Shown here one piece after another: positions 11,662 to 23,000 of a stretch of 64,000 nucleotides of DNA (its first letter is position 1; each line of letters begins with the position of its first letter). The position numbers and the translations under genes are program-made. The DNA comes from Nectonema munidae. Its lineage: Eukaryota > Nematomorpha > Nectonematoida > Nectonematidae. The DNA is taken from the NCBI GenBank assembly GCA_030549495.1, contig JAUIRK010001043.1, positions 558,001-622,000 on the forward strand, given 5' to 3'. The notes beneath the pieces are model-generated. The model searched no databases and was not told the DNA's origin. It saw only the letters and a program-made list of their open reading frames with translations.

Positions 11662-12423
11662 TTTTAACATAATGACAATTTAGCATATATGAGATCCAAA
11701 TAGGTAAATATATATGATAAACAAAGTATTTCTATTTGAGAAGAAAATTGAAAATTATTAAGTCTATTTTTATCTCAATCTCAAATATTTAACATTAAAA
11801 AATTATTTTTCCTACCAATCAAAGCAAAAAAAATAATAAATAAATGATTAAATTTCAAAATACACATGAAAATGTTTAACTTTTATAGAAAACCTTCTTC
11901 TTTTGTGAATGAAATTGAAGATTTTCTATTTGAATTTGAAACTTTTCTTACAAATAATCATATTGACATACTTCTTTGTGATTTGAACCTGCATTAAAAT
12001 TGATAATATTAATAATAATAATAATAAATAGGCTTCTTAAAAATTCACGGATATTTTATTGTCCAATTTTTTGATTCCAAAAATAACAAAATTTAGTAGA
12101 TATTATAGAGAAATTCTTATTGATAACGTTTTTTACGTCCTGAATCTACACGATTACATCGGATATTTTAGAGCATTATTCAATACTAACTTCTTTGAAA
12201 CTAAATATGCATCTCAGAACTCTTTTTCTTAAATTTTTCAATAAAATAAGTTTCTGTTCCTGTGTTCACGATTTTGATTGGTTATCTCATCCGAGACCTT
12301 ATTATTACTACCGTAATAAGTTTTTTTACAATTGAACTCATAAACTTTCTTTTTTGATTTATTTAGATAAAAATTTAGTTTTAGTAAAAAAAATTTCTAT
12401 TGATTTTTTTTAATTTTTTTTTT
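11662..12423. other. AT-rich sequence without a supported gene
   Basis: Contains a short AAT microsatellite near 12007-12026. No family was recognised in either strand. Confidence 0.3.
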
Positions 12424-12529
12424 AAAGTATAAAAATAGCCGGGTGGCGTGTAGTTGCCTGTAAACCAGCATATGTGGCTTATGTATGTGCGGCGCATCAG
12501 ACAACCTACAAACTATAAAGTATAAAAAT
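12424..12529 (+). ncRNA. 7SL-like RNA retro-insertion with 13-bp target duplication
   Basis: An 80-bp block at 12437-12516, visibly more GC-rich than its surroundings, is bracketed by the perfect direct repeat AAAGTATAAAAAT at 12424-12436 and 12517-12529. It begins AGCCGGGTGGCGTG and contains GCCTGTAAACCAGC. This resembles the 5' Alu domain of SRP 7SL RNA (human GCCGGGCGCGGTGGCG followed by CCTGTAGTCCCAGC), including the UGUAA-type motif. The second half resembles 7SL less. Long flanking repeats indicate LINE-mediated insertion of a short RNA, so I read it as a 7SL-derived retropseudogene, not an active gene. Another small RNA source is possible. Confidence 0.4.
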
Positions 12530-13379
12530 GACTTTTTTGTTCCAATATTTTCTTGCTCAAATTTTTGAAGCAAGATTAAAAAATAGTTGATTCCAATGTA
12601 ATTAATAATATAAATAATAAATTCAAAGATCTTAATTTTCCAAAAAATTATACTTGATAAAAAATTTAGAGAAAAAAGTAAAATATAAGTTTGTTCATAA
12701 AGATGAATACTTCTTGAAAAATATAATTTGCTTAGAAGAGACTTTGGCTTATTAGATGAGTATAAAACCGGAATAAAGATAATGGAGAATAAAGTTAAAA
12801 AGAACAAAGTCAGCAAATGACGAGGGAACATATCCGACACATAGGAGGACAGTTCTACTAGAGACGCAAAGAAGTTTTGCGTATTTTGGAAGAATATGAC
12901 AAATACAATAGTACTTGCATAAGTGCTCATATGTTTTCCTCAATTCGTCGTGAATTTCATGACATTGGCTAAAGAGTTTTTTTAGAGCAGTTTTGAGGTA
13001 TTTCTCAATGGCAGCAAAAATTATCCGTATTTTGAGACCACTTGGAACGCTTTCTGGAAAAATTTTTCAAGATTTATCCTAAGTAGTTTAAAGCTATCAG
13101 TTTCTGGTAACGTCTTTTAAGCTTTCATCAAATAAAACATTTATTATATAAAATAGGCCGTTTCTATATCCTTAATAAAATTGCTAAAGCTGCATCTTTT
13201 GTTACCATTTTCAAGACAATTGGATCTAATTTTTTTAGATACACTCTTAAAAATTCATAATTATATACTATTTTGAATGCAAAAAATGTATATAATTATT
13301 TTATTAATAAAATTGGCTACTTTGTAGCAAATTTAAATCAAAATTTTGAATTATGATAAAATTTTTAATAAATAACTTT
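12530..13379. other. AT-rich sequence without a supported gene
   Basis: The longest minus-strand reading here (12397-12930) runs through the 7SL-like insertion and is hydrophobic low-complexity sequence. I treat it as chance. No other signal was seen. Confidence 0.3.
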
Positions 13380-13990
13380 TTTTACACCAAATTGAGTATG
13401 CTGGGTTCATTTTTAGACTGATTTGGGTGTTAAATATTATTTTAAATAACATTTATTTTTATCAAATCGACCATGCTGGTTACATTTTGGACATGAAAAT
13501 TATCGTGTTAAGATATCAGAATGAAAGTGTTAGTCAACTTTGCAGTTGACGCGTAAAAATTTTCTACAAAACATTCATTCACATTTTAAATAAAGAAATT
13601 TTTTAAAATACATCGACCATGCTAATTTTACTTCTGGACTCTTCTTCTTGTTTAAGTGCCATATCACGTGACGTTGGAGACTAGATAATGCCAATACTCT
13701 CTATTTTCAGCAGCGTGTGGTAGAATCGTGGTGTCCATTTTCGTGTATTGAGCCAAGCTTTTGAGAAAATTTATTCTTTGCCGTCCTCTGTCCAGTTTTC
13801 CTTTAATTTTTCCGGTAGGACATATTTTTCCCCAGCCTTGTTTTCTGAGTGCATGACTCAAGAAACTCAATTGCTTCTATCTAATTGCGGTGAGTAGTAA
13901 TTTTCTTCTTCCTGCTTTCTGGACTCAGTTTTCGTAATTACGGTCTGACAATATCTGAAAATGTCAATCAAATATGGCATTTCTGAAAGC
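13380..13990 (-). repeat. Satellite-like 150-bp repeat, third copy, interrupted by a LINE
   Basis: In reverse complement, the blocks at about 13396, 13466 and 13610 read like the unit at 61860-63260: GTCCA..AATG.AACCAGCATGGTCGATTTG. After the LINE insertion (13642-13916) the repeat resumes with the reverse complement of TTTGATTGACATTTTCAGA at about 13950-13968. This is an older host sequence for the LINE insertion. Confidence 0.55.
13642..13916 (-). mobile_element. 5'-truncated LINE 3' end with 10-bp target duplication
   Basis: The 275-bp insert is flanked by TTCTGGACTC at 13632-13641 and again at 13917-13926. Minus-strand reading 13870-13664 gives FLSHALRKQGWGKICPTGK, IKGKLDRGRQRINFLKSL and ENREYWHYLVSNVT, the conserved C-terminus of a LINE reverse transcriptase protein (GK-I-GKR-RGR-R block, then W and NVT). 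The 3' end carries an AAG microsatellite tail next to 13642. It is a dead-on-arrival copy inserted into the satellite-like repeat. Confidence 0.8.
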
Positions 13991-15393
13991 TCAAAGTCTG
14001 CATATTTTTTTAAAAATAATATAGATTCCAATTAATTTTATTATGAATTTGCCTATTACATTCGTTTAATATACTAACCAACTCTTTAGAAAATAATCAA
14101 AATGAAAATCTAAAATTGATACGCTCTTGAAAATTCATATATTCCTATACAGTTTGAAATGAATAGCGCTTTTATCTCTATATAATTTTATATCCTAAAT
14201 ATAAAAAAATTGATTGATTGAAAATCTTTGATCTAAATTTTGATAGGCAAAAAATTTCTCTCCAAAAATAATCATGTTGAGTATGAAATATTTACTAGGA
14301 AAGAAAAGAATATATAAAGGTCATTGTGAAAAAGATGAAAAAAGTTACAAAAAAATAATGACTTAGTGAAGAAAAAAACACAAAAAGGCATTCCAATTTT
14401 TAACAAAAAACAGAGCGCCAATTTTCTTTAGAAATTTTATTAGGATAGTTGTAAAAAAGTGTATTTTTGTTCTGAGCTGGAAGAGGGGGGGGCATAAGTT
14501 TTAGGTGCGTAAAATCTCATCCAATGGTATGAGTGGATATAACAATGAAATATTTTATTAATTATCATCATCATATAAATATTAGTATTCAAGGTTACAT
14601 ATATGAATAATGCATCTATATAGAGTAGTCGCTCCTTATCATTGGATTCATGTTTAAGAACTATATTCCTCCATGCAAACTTATTGATTATTTTATATCA
14701 TCAGCAAAAGAAATTGGTTCAGCTACGATATATATATGATGTTCATGATATATGTAAAAAATTTTGGAACAAGAGAAATTTGGCATTAAAACGATAAAAT
14801 ATTCATAGGTATAAGGAGGAAACAAAGTGTGAGATGAATAATACATAGAAATAGACACACATCCTTGGAAAAAGTAGTCAACGCTGCCACACACATACAC
14901 ACACACACACACTCATTGACATATACACTTATATTACTACGCACTCCTGTTCAATACAAGTCGTGTAGTATAATGGAGTTCTTCCAGCATTTGCATTTAA
15001 TTTGCTGTAATTTAAACATTTACATGTTAGCAGTATTCAATGATTTGTTGAGGTGTAGCTCTCTAGGTTAAAGGCGGTTGTGGATCGTTGATTCTCACTA
15101 TTATAGCGCATAGCAACAGCTGAAGTAGAATGGATTTGTTGAAAGAATTAGAAGCTTAGTAGAAATAATTAGGGTAAAAAGTTTCACCGCCACTTTTTCC
15201 CCCCAAAAATATTTCGCACTTTCCTCCTCCACTAAGTTCAAAATCTGCATCTCTTGGATATAACTCTTAGAATTGCTACTGAATCTGACAAAAATGGATT
15301 TTGATGAACTCTCACAGTCATTGCTCACAATAAAATCCAAAATAATTTGTAAACTAATCAAAATAAACTAAGTTGAAATTTAATGAAAATTTT
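13991..15393. other. Gene-poor sequence with a CA microsatellite
   Basis: A CA-rich microsatellite lies at about 14888-14914, in the 5' part of a somewhat more complex stretch (14600-15360). Short readings there match nothing known. A short G run lies near 14486. Confidence 0.3.
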
Positions 15394-15463
15394 GTCGGCA
15401 GATGGTTTAGTGGTAAGAGCGTGGGGTCTCGATTCAGATGGTCTGCGTTCGATTCTTGATCAT
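15394..15463 (+). repeat. tRNA-like SINE head
   Basis: Contains a perfect A-box TGGTTTAGTGG at 15403-15413 and B-box GTTCGATTC at 15448-15456, with tRNA-like spacing. The first 20 bases match 1451-1470. The predicted acceptor arm does not pair, so I do not call it a working tRNA gene. Confidence 0.5.
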
Positions 15464-15939
15464 CACTTTCCTTGCCATCCATTCTTGCCTTGGATGCGAT
15501 ATCGACAATTTTCCAAAGATTTCATAACATTAATTTTGATGAACATTTTTCATAAATTTTAGTGGTCCATGAAAAATCTGTCCAAATTTTTTGGCACATT
15601 GTTGAAGAGGACAACTGGAGTAGCACAATGGTCCAAAACACTGCTTTCTACAGAGATGTGAATCTTTCGAAAATTCCAAATCTCTAAAAATTAAGAAGAA
15701 CGAGGAATTTAAGATCAATCCCTTTTTCCTGTACTCCTTTTATAAGTGAAAGCTTGGACAATATTTTCACTTTATTCTGTCATTTAAGTGCTAGATATTG
15801 GATAGAAAAATAAGCAAAAATTATGGAATCGCTTTGTTTAAATAAAAATTTTCAAAACGTATGCATATTTATCTCACAAACCCTGGAGAGTTGGAGATGG
15901 AATACGATCCTTCATAATTTTTTGTCCCTTTGTCTGCTT
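15464..15939. other. Sequence without a supported gene
   Basis: May include the body of the SINE headed at 15394. Short readings at 15530-15718 match nothing recognised. Confidence 0.25.
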
Positions 15940-17210
15940 ATATAAAATTCCATTGAAAAAGAAAGCAAACGCATAGTCTTAAAATTCGGCTCCTAAAACT
16001 TTTATCACTTTAAGCCATAATGGACAGCACTATCCCATAAAATAAAAATCATCTCCTTTAAATGTATAAAACTCTATTGAAAAATGAAGCAAACGACAGA
16101 TATGAAATAAAAATATCCCCTTAACTCGTTAACGACCCGAATAATCAGACGATATCTAATCTAAGGCAGACGATTTGTATTAAAAAAGATCGTCTGCTTT
16201 AGATTTAGATATATAAATCTTCATCGGAAAATAAAGCAGACTATAAAGAAGCATAAAATGAAGTCTGCTTTAGATATATAAATCTTCATCGGAAAATATA
16301 GCAAACATCAGATATAAAATAAAACTATCCCCTTAACTCGCGACCAAATTAATCAGACAATGTAAGGCAGACGATTTGTATTAAAAAAGATGGTCTGCTT
16401 TAGATATATAAATCTCCATCGGAAAATAAAGCAGACTATAAAGAAGCATAAAATGAAGTCTGCTTTTGATATATAAATCTCCATCGGAAAATATAGCCAA
16501 CGTCAGATATAAAATAAAACTATCCCCTTAACTCGTTAACGACCAGAATAATCAGACGATATCTAGGCAGACGATTTGTATTAAAAAAGATCGTCTGCTT
16601 TAGATATATAAAACTCCATGGGAAAATAAAGCAGACTATAAAGAAGCATAAAATGAAGTCTGCTTTTGATATATAAATCTCCATCGGGAAATATAGCAAA
16701 CGTCAGATATAAAATAAAACTATCCCCTTAACTCGTTAACGACCAGATTAATCAGACGATATCTAATGTAAGGCAGACGATTTGTATTAAAAAAGATCGT
16801 CTGCTTTAGATATATAAAACTCCATCGGAAAATAAAGCAGACTATAAAGAAGCATAAAATGAAGTCTGCTTTAGATATATAAATCTCCATTGGAAAATAT
16901 AGCAAACGTCAGATATAAAATAAAACTATCCCCTTAACCCGTTAACGACCAGAATATTCTGACGATATCTAATGTAAGACAGACGATTTGTATTAAAAAA
17001 GATCTTCTGCTTTAGATTTGGAAAATAAAGCAGACGATAGACATAAAATAAAACTATCCGTTTTAAATATATAAAATTCCAGTGAAAAATAAGACAGTCT
17101 TCAAAATCCTGGTCCTCAAGCTGATAAAAGGTATAAAGTAAAATCAACTCCAAAATTCCACTGAAAAGGAAAGCAGAGTATTAGTCTTCAAAATTATGGT
17201 CCTCAAAGAT
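15940..17210. repeat. Tandem array of about 200-bp units built on a GCAGACGATT palindromic repeat
   Basis: The block CAGATATAAAATAAAACTAT recurs at about 16098 (variant), 16309, 16504, 16704 and 16910, with a shortened unit at about 17037, giving spacings of 211, 195, 200, 206 and 127 bases. Each unit contains CCCCTTAACTCGTTAACGAC, AGGCAGACGATTTG, a reverse-complement GATCGTCTGCTTTAGATATA and a second AAGTCTGCTTT pair. The units are internally palindromic. Degraded versions flank the array at 15940-16090 and 17060-17210. The same core appears singly at 19846-19969, 24340-25620 and 31619-31737, so a palindromic mobile repeat was amplified in tandem here. Confidence 0.8.
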
Positions 17211-17643
17211 GGAGCATGATTTCGTTAAAAATCGGCGATGAACGAATTCCATCAACGAACGGCATATATGTTCTGCTTTTATATAGGTTTTGTGAATAAC
17301 CCGCAAAAATTTTCAAAAGGATATAATTGACATCTATAAAATTCATCTGCATATTTCTAATATGCGAAATTTTGTGCTATTGGATGAAAATGGAAATATA
17401 CATATTCAAAAAAGATCAAATAAAAATTCGGATTATACAGATTCGAATAATATTAAGATTGCTTAATCTTAATTTGGGCAAAATGATATTATACAGACTC
17501 TTTTATATGAAAACCTTGTTGTGTTATAACTTCTTTTGTCTGGTATAAAAGATGATTGAAATTTTGGAAAATAAAGATGAGGCAGTACTTTTCTTATTTG
17601 GTCTTTCAAAAGAAATTGAGTTTGTCGTCCATCTGTCATAATT
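17211..17643. other. AT-rich spacer
   Basis: Between the tandem array and the hAT-like element. The short plus reading at 17327-17548 is isoleucine-rich and not gene-like. Confidence 0.3.
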
Positions 17644-18034
17644 CAATGTTTCTCAACGTGGTCCAAGTTGAAACCCACGAGGTATACAATATTTTAGAGG
17701 GGTCCATATAAATATATTTCAAATTTTAAGGGTCTACCAAATTTTGCAAGGGGTTCTTATTAAAAATTGTCAAGTTTAGCCGCAAAGTTTGTAATTTGAT
17801 TTTATATAATTCAATTATTTTTTAATAGATAAGCCGAGTTAAAAATACAGACACTATAAGATTATTTGCGTAAAGAAATAGGAAATAGTGATTAAGAATG
17901 GTTTACTTATTGATATATTTTTGATAAATAAAAAGACTTAAAAAATAAAACTGGTCGCAAAAAAAATAAAGGGTCCAGAAAAAATTCCCCCTATCGAAAA
18001 TCGTCCATAAGAGAAAAAAAGTTGAGAATCACTG
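17644..18034. mobile_element. hAT-like nonautonomous element
   Basis: The left end CAATGTTTCTCAAC and the reverse complement of the right end, CAGTGATTCTCAAC, agree at 12 of 14 positions and resemble hAT ends. The interior (GGGGTCCATATA, AAGGGTCTACC, GGGGTTCTTAT) looks like the noncoding part of such elements. The 8-bp flanks (TCATAATT, AGTTAATC) agree only at half their positions, so the target duplication is decayed or the limits are off. Confidence 0.45.
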
Positions 18035-18897
18035 AGTTAATCAATGATTGTAATAAGTAAAAGTTTTCTACTCTTTTTAATTTTATATCTGAAAAATGGG
18101 ATCAAAAAATAAAATTTTAAGAAATTTTTAAAAATTGTTTAAAATGTCACACAAACATAAGGAAATTACATTGTCTGAAAAATCAAGTTAATCAAGTCAA
18201 GTGAAGGTAAAAGTCAGAGAGAGAGCTTGCTGAAAGTTTTCATGTTCGAAAAACAACTGTTCAAAATATTTTAAGTCGTAGGAAGAAAATGTCAACTCCA
18301 ACAAAAAAATAATTACTAAATCAAAAAGTGGATCAAACTGTTTGCTTGTGGTTTCAGAAACTAAGAGGCTTTCAAGAAAAGGCTTTCTTCATAGCAGGTA
18401 ATCTGAACTTAAAAGATTTTAAAGCATGCATCTAATGGTTGGTTGGAAACGTTTCGTTCAAGACACAATATCAGCTTTTCTAAAATATGTGGAGAACGAG
18501 GTGATGTTGATTTGAAAACAGTCGAAGATTGGAAAAACAAAATATCAGATATTGTAAACAAGTTTAGCTTGTTCTATCGAGCTCTACCAGAAAAATCCTC
18601 AACTATTAAAGAAGATAATTGCACTGGAGGTAAAAAAAAATGAAAGAAAGACTAACAGTTGCAGTATGTGTTGGTAAATCAGCAAAACAACACTGTTTTA
18701 GAAACTTAAAATTGAAAAATTTACCTGTTCTGTGGAAGCACAACTCAAAAGCATGGATGACATATAAGATATTTGATGAATGGATACTTTCTTTTAACGA
18801 GAAAATGAAAAGACAAGAGAGAAATATTTTACTATTCTTGGACAATGCTCCATCTCACTCAAAGTTTATTGATAACTTGACTAGTGTTATTGTTGTT

Positions 18898-19110
18898 AGC
18901 CCCTAGATTATACTATCTTTATATGAGTATAATCTATCAGTTCAAAACAAGGCTTTGTTTAAACAGAGAGAGTATGCCCATAAAAGCAAATACTCTCTCT
19001 CAGGGAAAAGTGTAGAATTTTGTTACACTTTCGCAGCAGTAGCGATAAACCAGTGTAATTTCAGCCAACCCGCAAAAATCCACCATAAGGTACTGCTGGC
19101 TTTAAACGAG
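18898..19110. repeat. Hairpin-rich 213-bp insertion inside the Tigger DDE domain
   Basis: The Tigger reading breaks after VIVV at 18897 and resumes with FISANTTSILQPLDQG at about 19113, with TGTT on both sides (18894-18897 and 19111-19114). The insert holds successive small hairpins: GATTATACT/AGTATAATC at 18906-18934, AAACAA/TTGTTT at 18945-18960, an 11-bp stem AGAGAGAGTAT/ATACTCTCTCT at 18965-19000, and AGTGTA/TACACT at 19009-19029. No known family was recognised. Confidence 0.5.
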
Positions 19111-19845
19111 TGTTTATTTCAGCGAACACCACCTCTATTTTGCAGCCCTTAGATCAAGGTATAATTTGTTCAATAAAAAAAATTATGGAAAAAGGTTTAT
19201 ACGTAGAATTTTTAATGAAATAGATGAAAAAAATTAGTCTCTGATTTAGCCAAATTTATCTGTTTTAAATGAATATAGTTTTCAGTCCAAAATTGCAATC
19301 CAAGTTTAGATTTGAAATGTTTCAGAAAGGCTGGTTTTCCAGTGGATGAAGTTTTAGAAGAGGCGGAAGTTCTGAGGAAAATTTCCTTCAGCATTGAAGA
19401 GCTGATGAGTTCATAAAGATAGATGATGATGATAGTCTTGCTAACGAAGTTTACACTACAAATTGGGAAGAAGAATTTTTTGAAGAAGTTTTGAAAGAAT
19501 CAGAAAATGAACAATTACTTCAATGTGGCAGCGTTCAAATATCATATAATGACAATGAAAAGGAAGTTGAAAGTTCTGTATGTCAAATACATATTGTACA
19601 CAGTCTTTAGAGTATACTGTGAAGCATTAAAACTTTTTTGTTTAGAAAGAAATTAGAGCGAAATTTATTCTACTTTACTTAACGTGATAGAAAAGTTGGA
19701 ACAAAAAGCAATAGAATCGAAATTGAAGCAAAAAAAATAACTGATTTTTTCAAATAAATTTTTTATACTGATTTTTTAAGACGTAATGATAACATTTTTG
19801 AAATTTTTTTTGCACCAAACATCTATAAGTGGACCACCTCTTTAA

Positions 19846-19969
19846 TCCAAATACAACCAACGTCACCTATAGGTGACACATTTTAAATAAAATCGTCTGC
19901 GTTTATTAATGTTTCTTAATACAAATCTTCTGCTTTAGATATCGTCTGAATATACTGATCGTAAACGGG
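19846..19969. mobile_element. piggyBac-like palindromic MITE flanked by TTAA
   Basis: TTAA stands on both sides (19842-19845 and 19970-19973). The right end reads CGTAAACGGG-TTAA, like the ends of the copies at 31619 and in the 16-17 kb array. The interior carries AAATCGTCTGCG and CTTCTGCTTTAGATATCGTC. It sits inside the Tigger 3' end, just before its right terminal repeat, so it is younger than the Tigger. Confidence 0.6.
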
Positions 19970-20026
19970 TTAAATCGACCATTTTTAGACAGTCTATAAA
20001 GTGGTCGAATTATAGAGGTTTTACTG

Positions 20027-23000
20027 TATTTAAAGGAGATTCTCAGCATTTCTTCGGATACTTCTGTCAAAATGCTTCTCAAAGTGTTAAAGGCTAGACA
20101 ACAAAAAAGGAAACAAAGACTACATAAATTTTATTCGTGTAAACAAATGTCAAAAATAAGATAAAAAATTAAATAATGATGATAATAATAATACTAGAGG
20201 TTGGTTTTTTTCGAAATTGCATATTCTGTGTAAATAATTATTATGCTATATTCAAGAAATGGGATAAGCATATTCATCCAGATCCGACGATGATGGAGTG
20301 AGCAAGAGAACTGGAACCAAGAAATATTGCACACAAACTTTGCCACCTCTTTTTTCTATTGAATAATGTGCGAAACTGCCAGTATACGATTATATAAATA
20401 TATTTCATTTTGAAATTTTGATTTAAAGGATAAAACAAATTGAGATAAAAAATAATTGCACATTCGGAGGGGGTGTGTGAAGAGTCTGGAGGGTGCATCC
20501 AGGAGTAAAACAGACGCCAACTTTCTGAGATGGAGGAGGGAAGATTTTGTGATGCAGGGATTGAGATTGAGTGGAAACGGGAAGTTGTGAAGAACAATCA
20601 AATAACAAAGATTGGCCATTGATGACTGAAGTGGGTAAAGCTGCATGACTTTTTGCATATTTTTCGAACTTCCGCCAAACATATGGGACACGCATTTTTT
20701 ATCTCTAGCCATCGCTCTAAGCACCTTAAGATTTAAAAAAATATTGAAGAGTGGGAGAGTGTCCTCTGATTTTAGAATAGGTGGAGAATAAAGACGGACT
20801 CCGTTCTCGCATATGGTAAATATCGTTCCATATAATTTGACCCATAAAGCATTCGATATGTGGTAATCTCACTCCTGGTTTATTGAAGTTAACTAATTAC
20901 AAATTAATAAGTAACTCTCTAACTAGCAAAAATAAGCATTATCTAATATAATTATAGCCAATCTATTATAATATTATTAAATATAGGCGGATTATACCCC
21001 ATTCGTCTGGCGCACCCTAAAATTGGGCTGAAATGTGGTAAAAACGAAGTCAAAAGTTAGATTAAAAAGAATACATCGAAACTGAATTGTTTTCACAAAT
21101 TAAAAAAATAACAATAAAATATAACCGATTCTACATGCTCCCAGAAAAAATAAGTTTTTATAGTAAAAGTAAGAAATAAACAATCACAGTTAGAAAATTT
21201 TTTTGGAATCTCATTTTTTGACATATAAGATTAGTGAATGAAAATAGGATTCTTTTAAATCCGCCATGCTTCCATTGTAAACCGACGACGAAACCGCGAC
21301 ATCTGTTAATCCTACTAGTGACCCATTGTGCCCGAAAAGGTTCTAGCCATAACTAATCCTTCTTTAGAAATTTTTTATAAGGCTGCTATCTCTGGGTGCA
21401 GATATACTGGATCCGCCCATAACTTTTCTCGCTACACATGGAAACAACTGCCGGGAATGTACAAAGGTCAAATGAGAAGACTCCTCCATGATTCTTATAC
21501 AGGATATTTCCTACCAAGTTTTGGAGGTTTGGTTTTTTTAACTTTTGGGTATGAAACAACTTCGTGGCCAGACTCCAAGTACATGGGGCAAAGCTGATTT
21601 TAATGGGGTCAGGATGATAAAAAAGTGTAAAGATATATTTTAAGGGAGTTTAAGGAGGGGGGGGGGGGCAAAATAAATGCCAGGGAGGGAGAAGGTAAGC
21701 AAAGATATCTTGCTTGAAGAACTAAAATCAATGAAGCACTACTTTAATTATCTTGGCTACGCATGAAAGAAGACAGATGCACTGCACACACACACACACA
21801 CAATTACACAAATCTATATTATAATTGTTATAATTTTTAAATTATTTAAAATTCATTAATGATGAATAAAATTCTTTCCATTGAAAAGCCTTCTTCTTCA
21901 TCTTCTTTATCTTCTTCTTCTTCTTCAGAAATGGAAAAATAAAGCTAAATAAGAATTGAGCCAGGAATAAAGGAATTTAAGAAAGGCCTATATCTAATAC
22001 ACAAATTAGACAGGTGCAAGACGAGCATGAGGTATGTAAAATGTTCATAATTTTACGTGAGGACATTTTTCCAAAAGCTTATTTTACACAAAGATTTTTT
22101 CTGACGGTTTTTTGCTGTCAAGAAAAGACTGAATTTTCGGAGTTTTCAGGCAATAGTTCCTTTAGTTTGAAAAATATTTCACTTTCAAAACATATGTGTA
22201 AAAAGCAGGGTTGAGGATACGAAGGGAAAATATCCAACTTCGACCCAAAATACTTAAAAACTTAGCAAATTCAATACCAACTCTTCGCTTCCGACTTGGA
22301 CCGAAGAAGGGACACTTATACAAAAATTAAACCATTTTTACACAAAAAAATCTACGACTTCATCCACTCTCTAACCAAAGCATATTTTTGAAGTATAGCT
22401 ATTCTGTCCACATCACTAACCGAACACTCGTTGAAAGAACGGTTTCAGCCATTGAATCCTCATCAGTTCAACTTTGTGTGCTCAAACCCGAACTTTGAAA
22501 ATTTTGAGGCTTTATATACTGATGAATTGGAAGCACATTTGTTGCTACAATTCAATCTTAAGTGCTGCATTTCTCAGCATACATACTGCTTAAGTTGACA
22601 TGGAAAGTCGACAGTTCTCTTGTATTCAATCATCATTGCAAACCGAACGTAGTAGATGTCTTTACACTGAAACCATTTTGGTTGGCAACTTGATTGTAGG
22701 TTGAAGACAGAGGGCCCATCAGACAATAAAAGCTCGCTACGCTTCTGACTGCCTAAAAATATTGATAGATACGGGGGTATGGAATGCGAAGGCCTATAAC
22801 ATAGACATAATAAATATGCAACGGAAAAATAAGAATTGTCAAGGAGGACAAAACTTGAATCGGTTTTCAGGAATGCTTTTTTTTTGCAAAGTAGCATTCA
22901 CAACTCATTTACTCATGTGCAAAAGCCTTTACTTTTCAACTTAAACATATCAGTGTAGGAAAATATTAGCAAAAATTTCTACACATTTTGCTTTTCCATG

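Larger units (their letters stand above)
18140..20026 (+). mobile_element. Tigger/pogo-like DNA transposon relic
   Basis: Plus-strand segments follow a Tigger transposase in order. They are an N-terminal helix-turn-helix region (FHVRKTTVQNILSRRKK near 18240), SRHNISFSKICGERGDVDL, FYRALPEKSS, CTGGKKK, RLTVAVCVGKSAKQHCFRN and NSKAWMTYKIFDEW. The DDE signature LLFLDNAPSHS follows at about 18830-18860, then NTTSILQPLDQG near 19128-19160 and a C-terminal QKKITDFFK ending at a stop at 19755-19757. The right terminal repeat ends at 20026 and reads in reverse CAGTAAAACCTCTATAATTC, followed by TA, as expected for this family. The left terminus was not found. Multiple stops and frame changes exist, plus two later insertions (18898-19110 and 19846-19969). 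Confidence 0.75.

Noticed and set aside
12397-12930. 177-residue minus-strand reading, hydrophobic
   Set aside because: It runs straight through the 7SL-like insertion and one of its target-duplication copies, is rich in Phe, Ile, Leu, Ser and Lys from AT-rich DNA, and has no motif.
15940-17210. CRISPR-like array
   Set aside because: Units are about 200 bp, internally palindromic and diverged; no short identical repeats with unique spacers and no cas genes; the DNA is eukaryotic.
20356-20724. 122-residue minus-strand reading in a less AT-rich stretch
   Set aside because: Overlaps two other readings of similar length in different frames; no motif, no splice logic.
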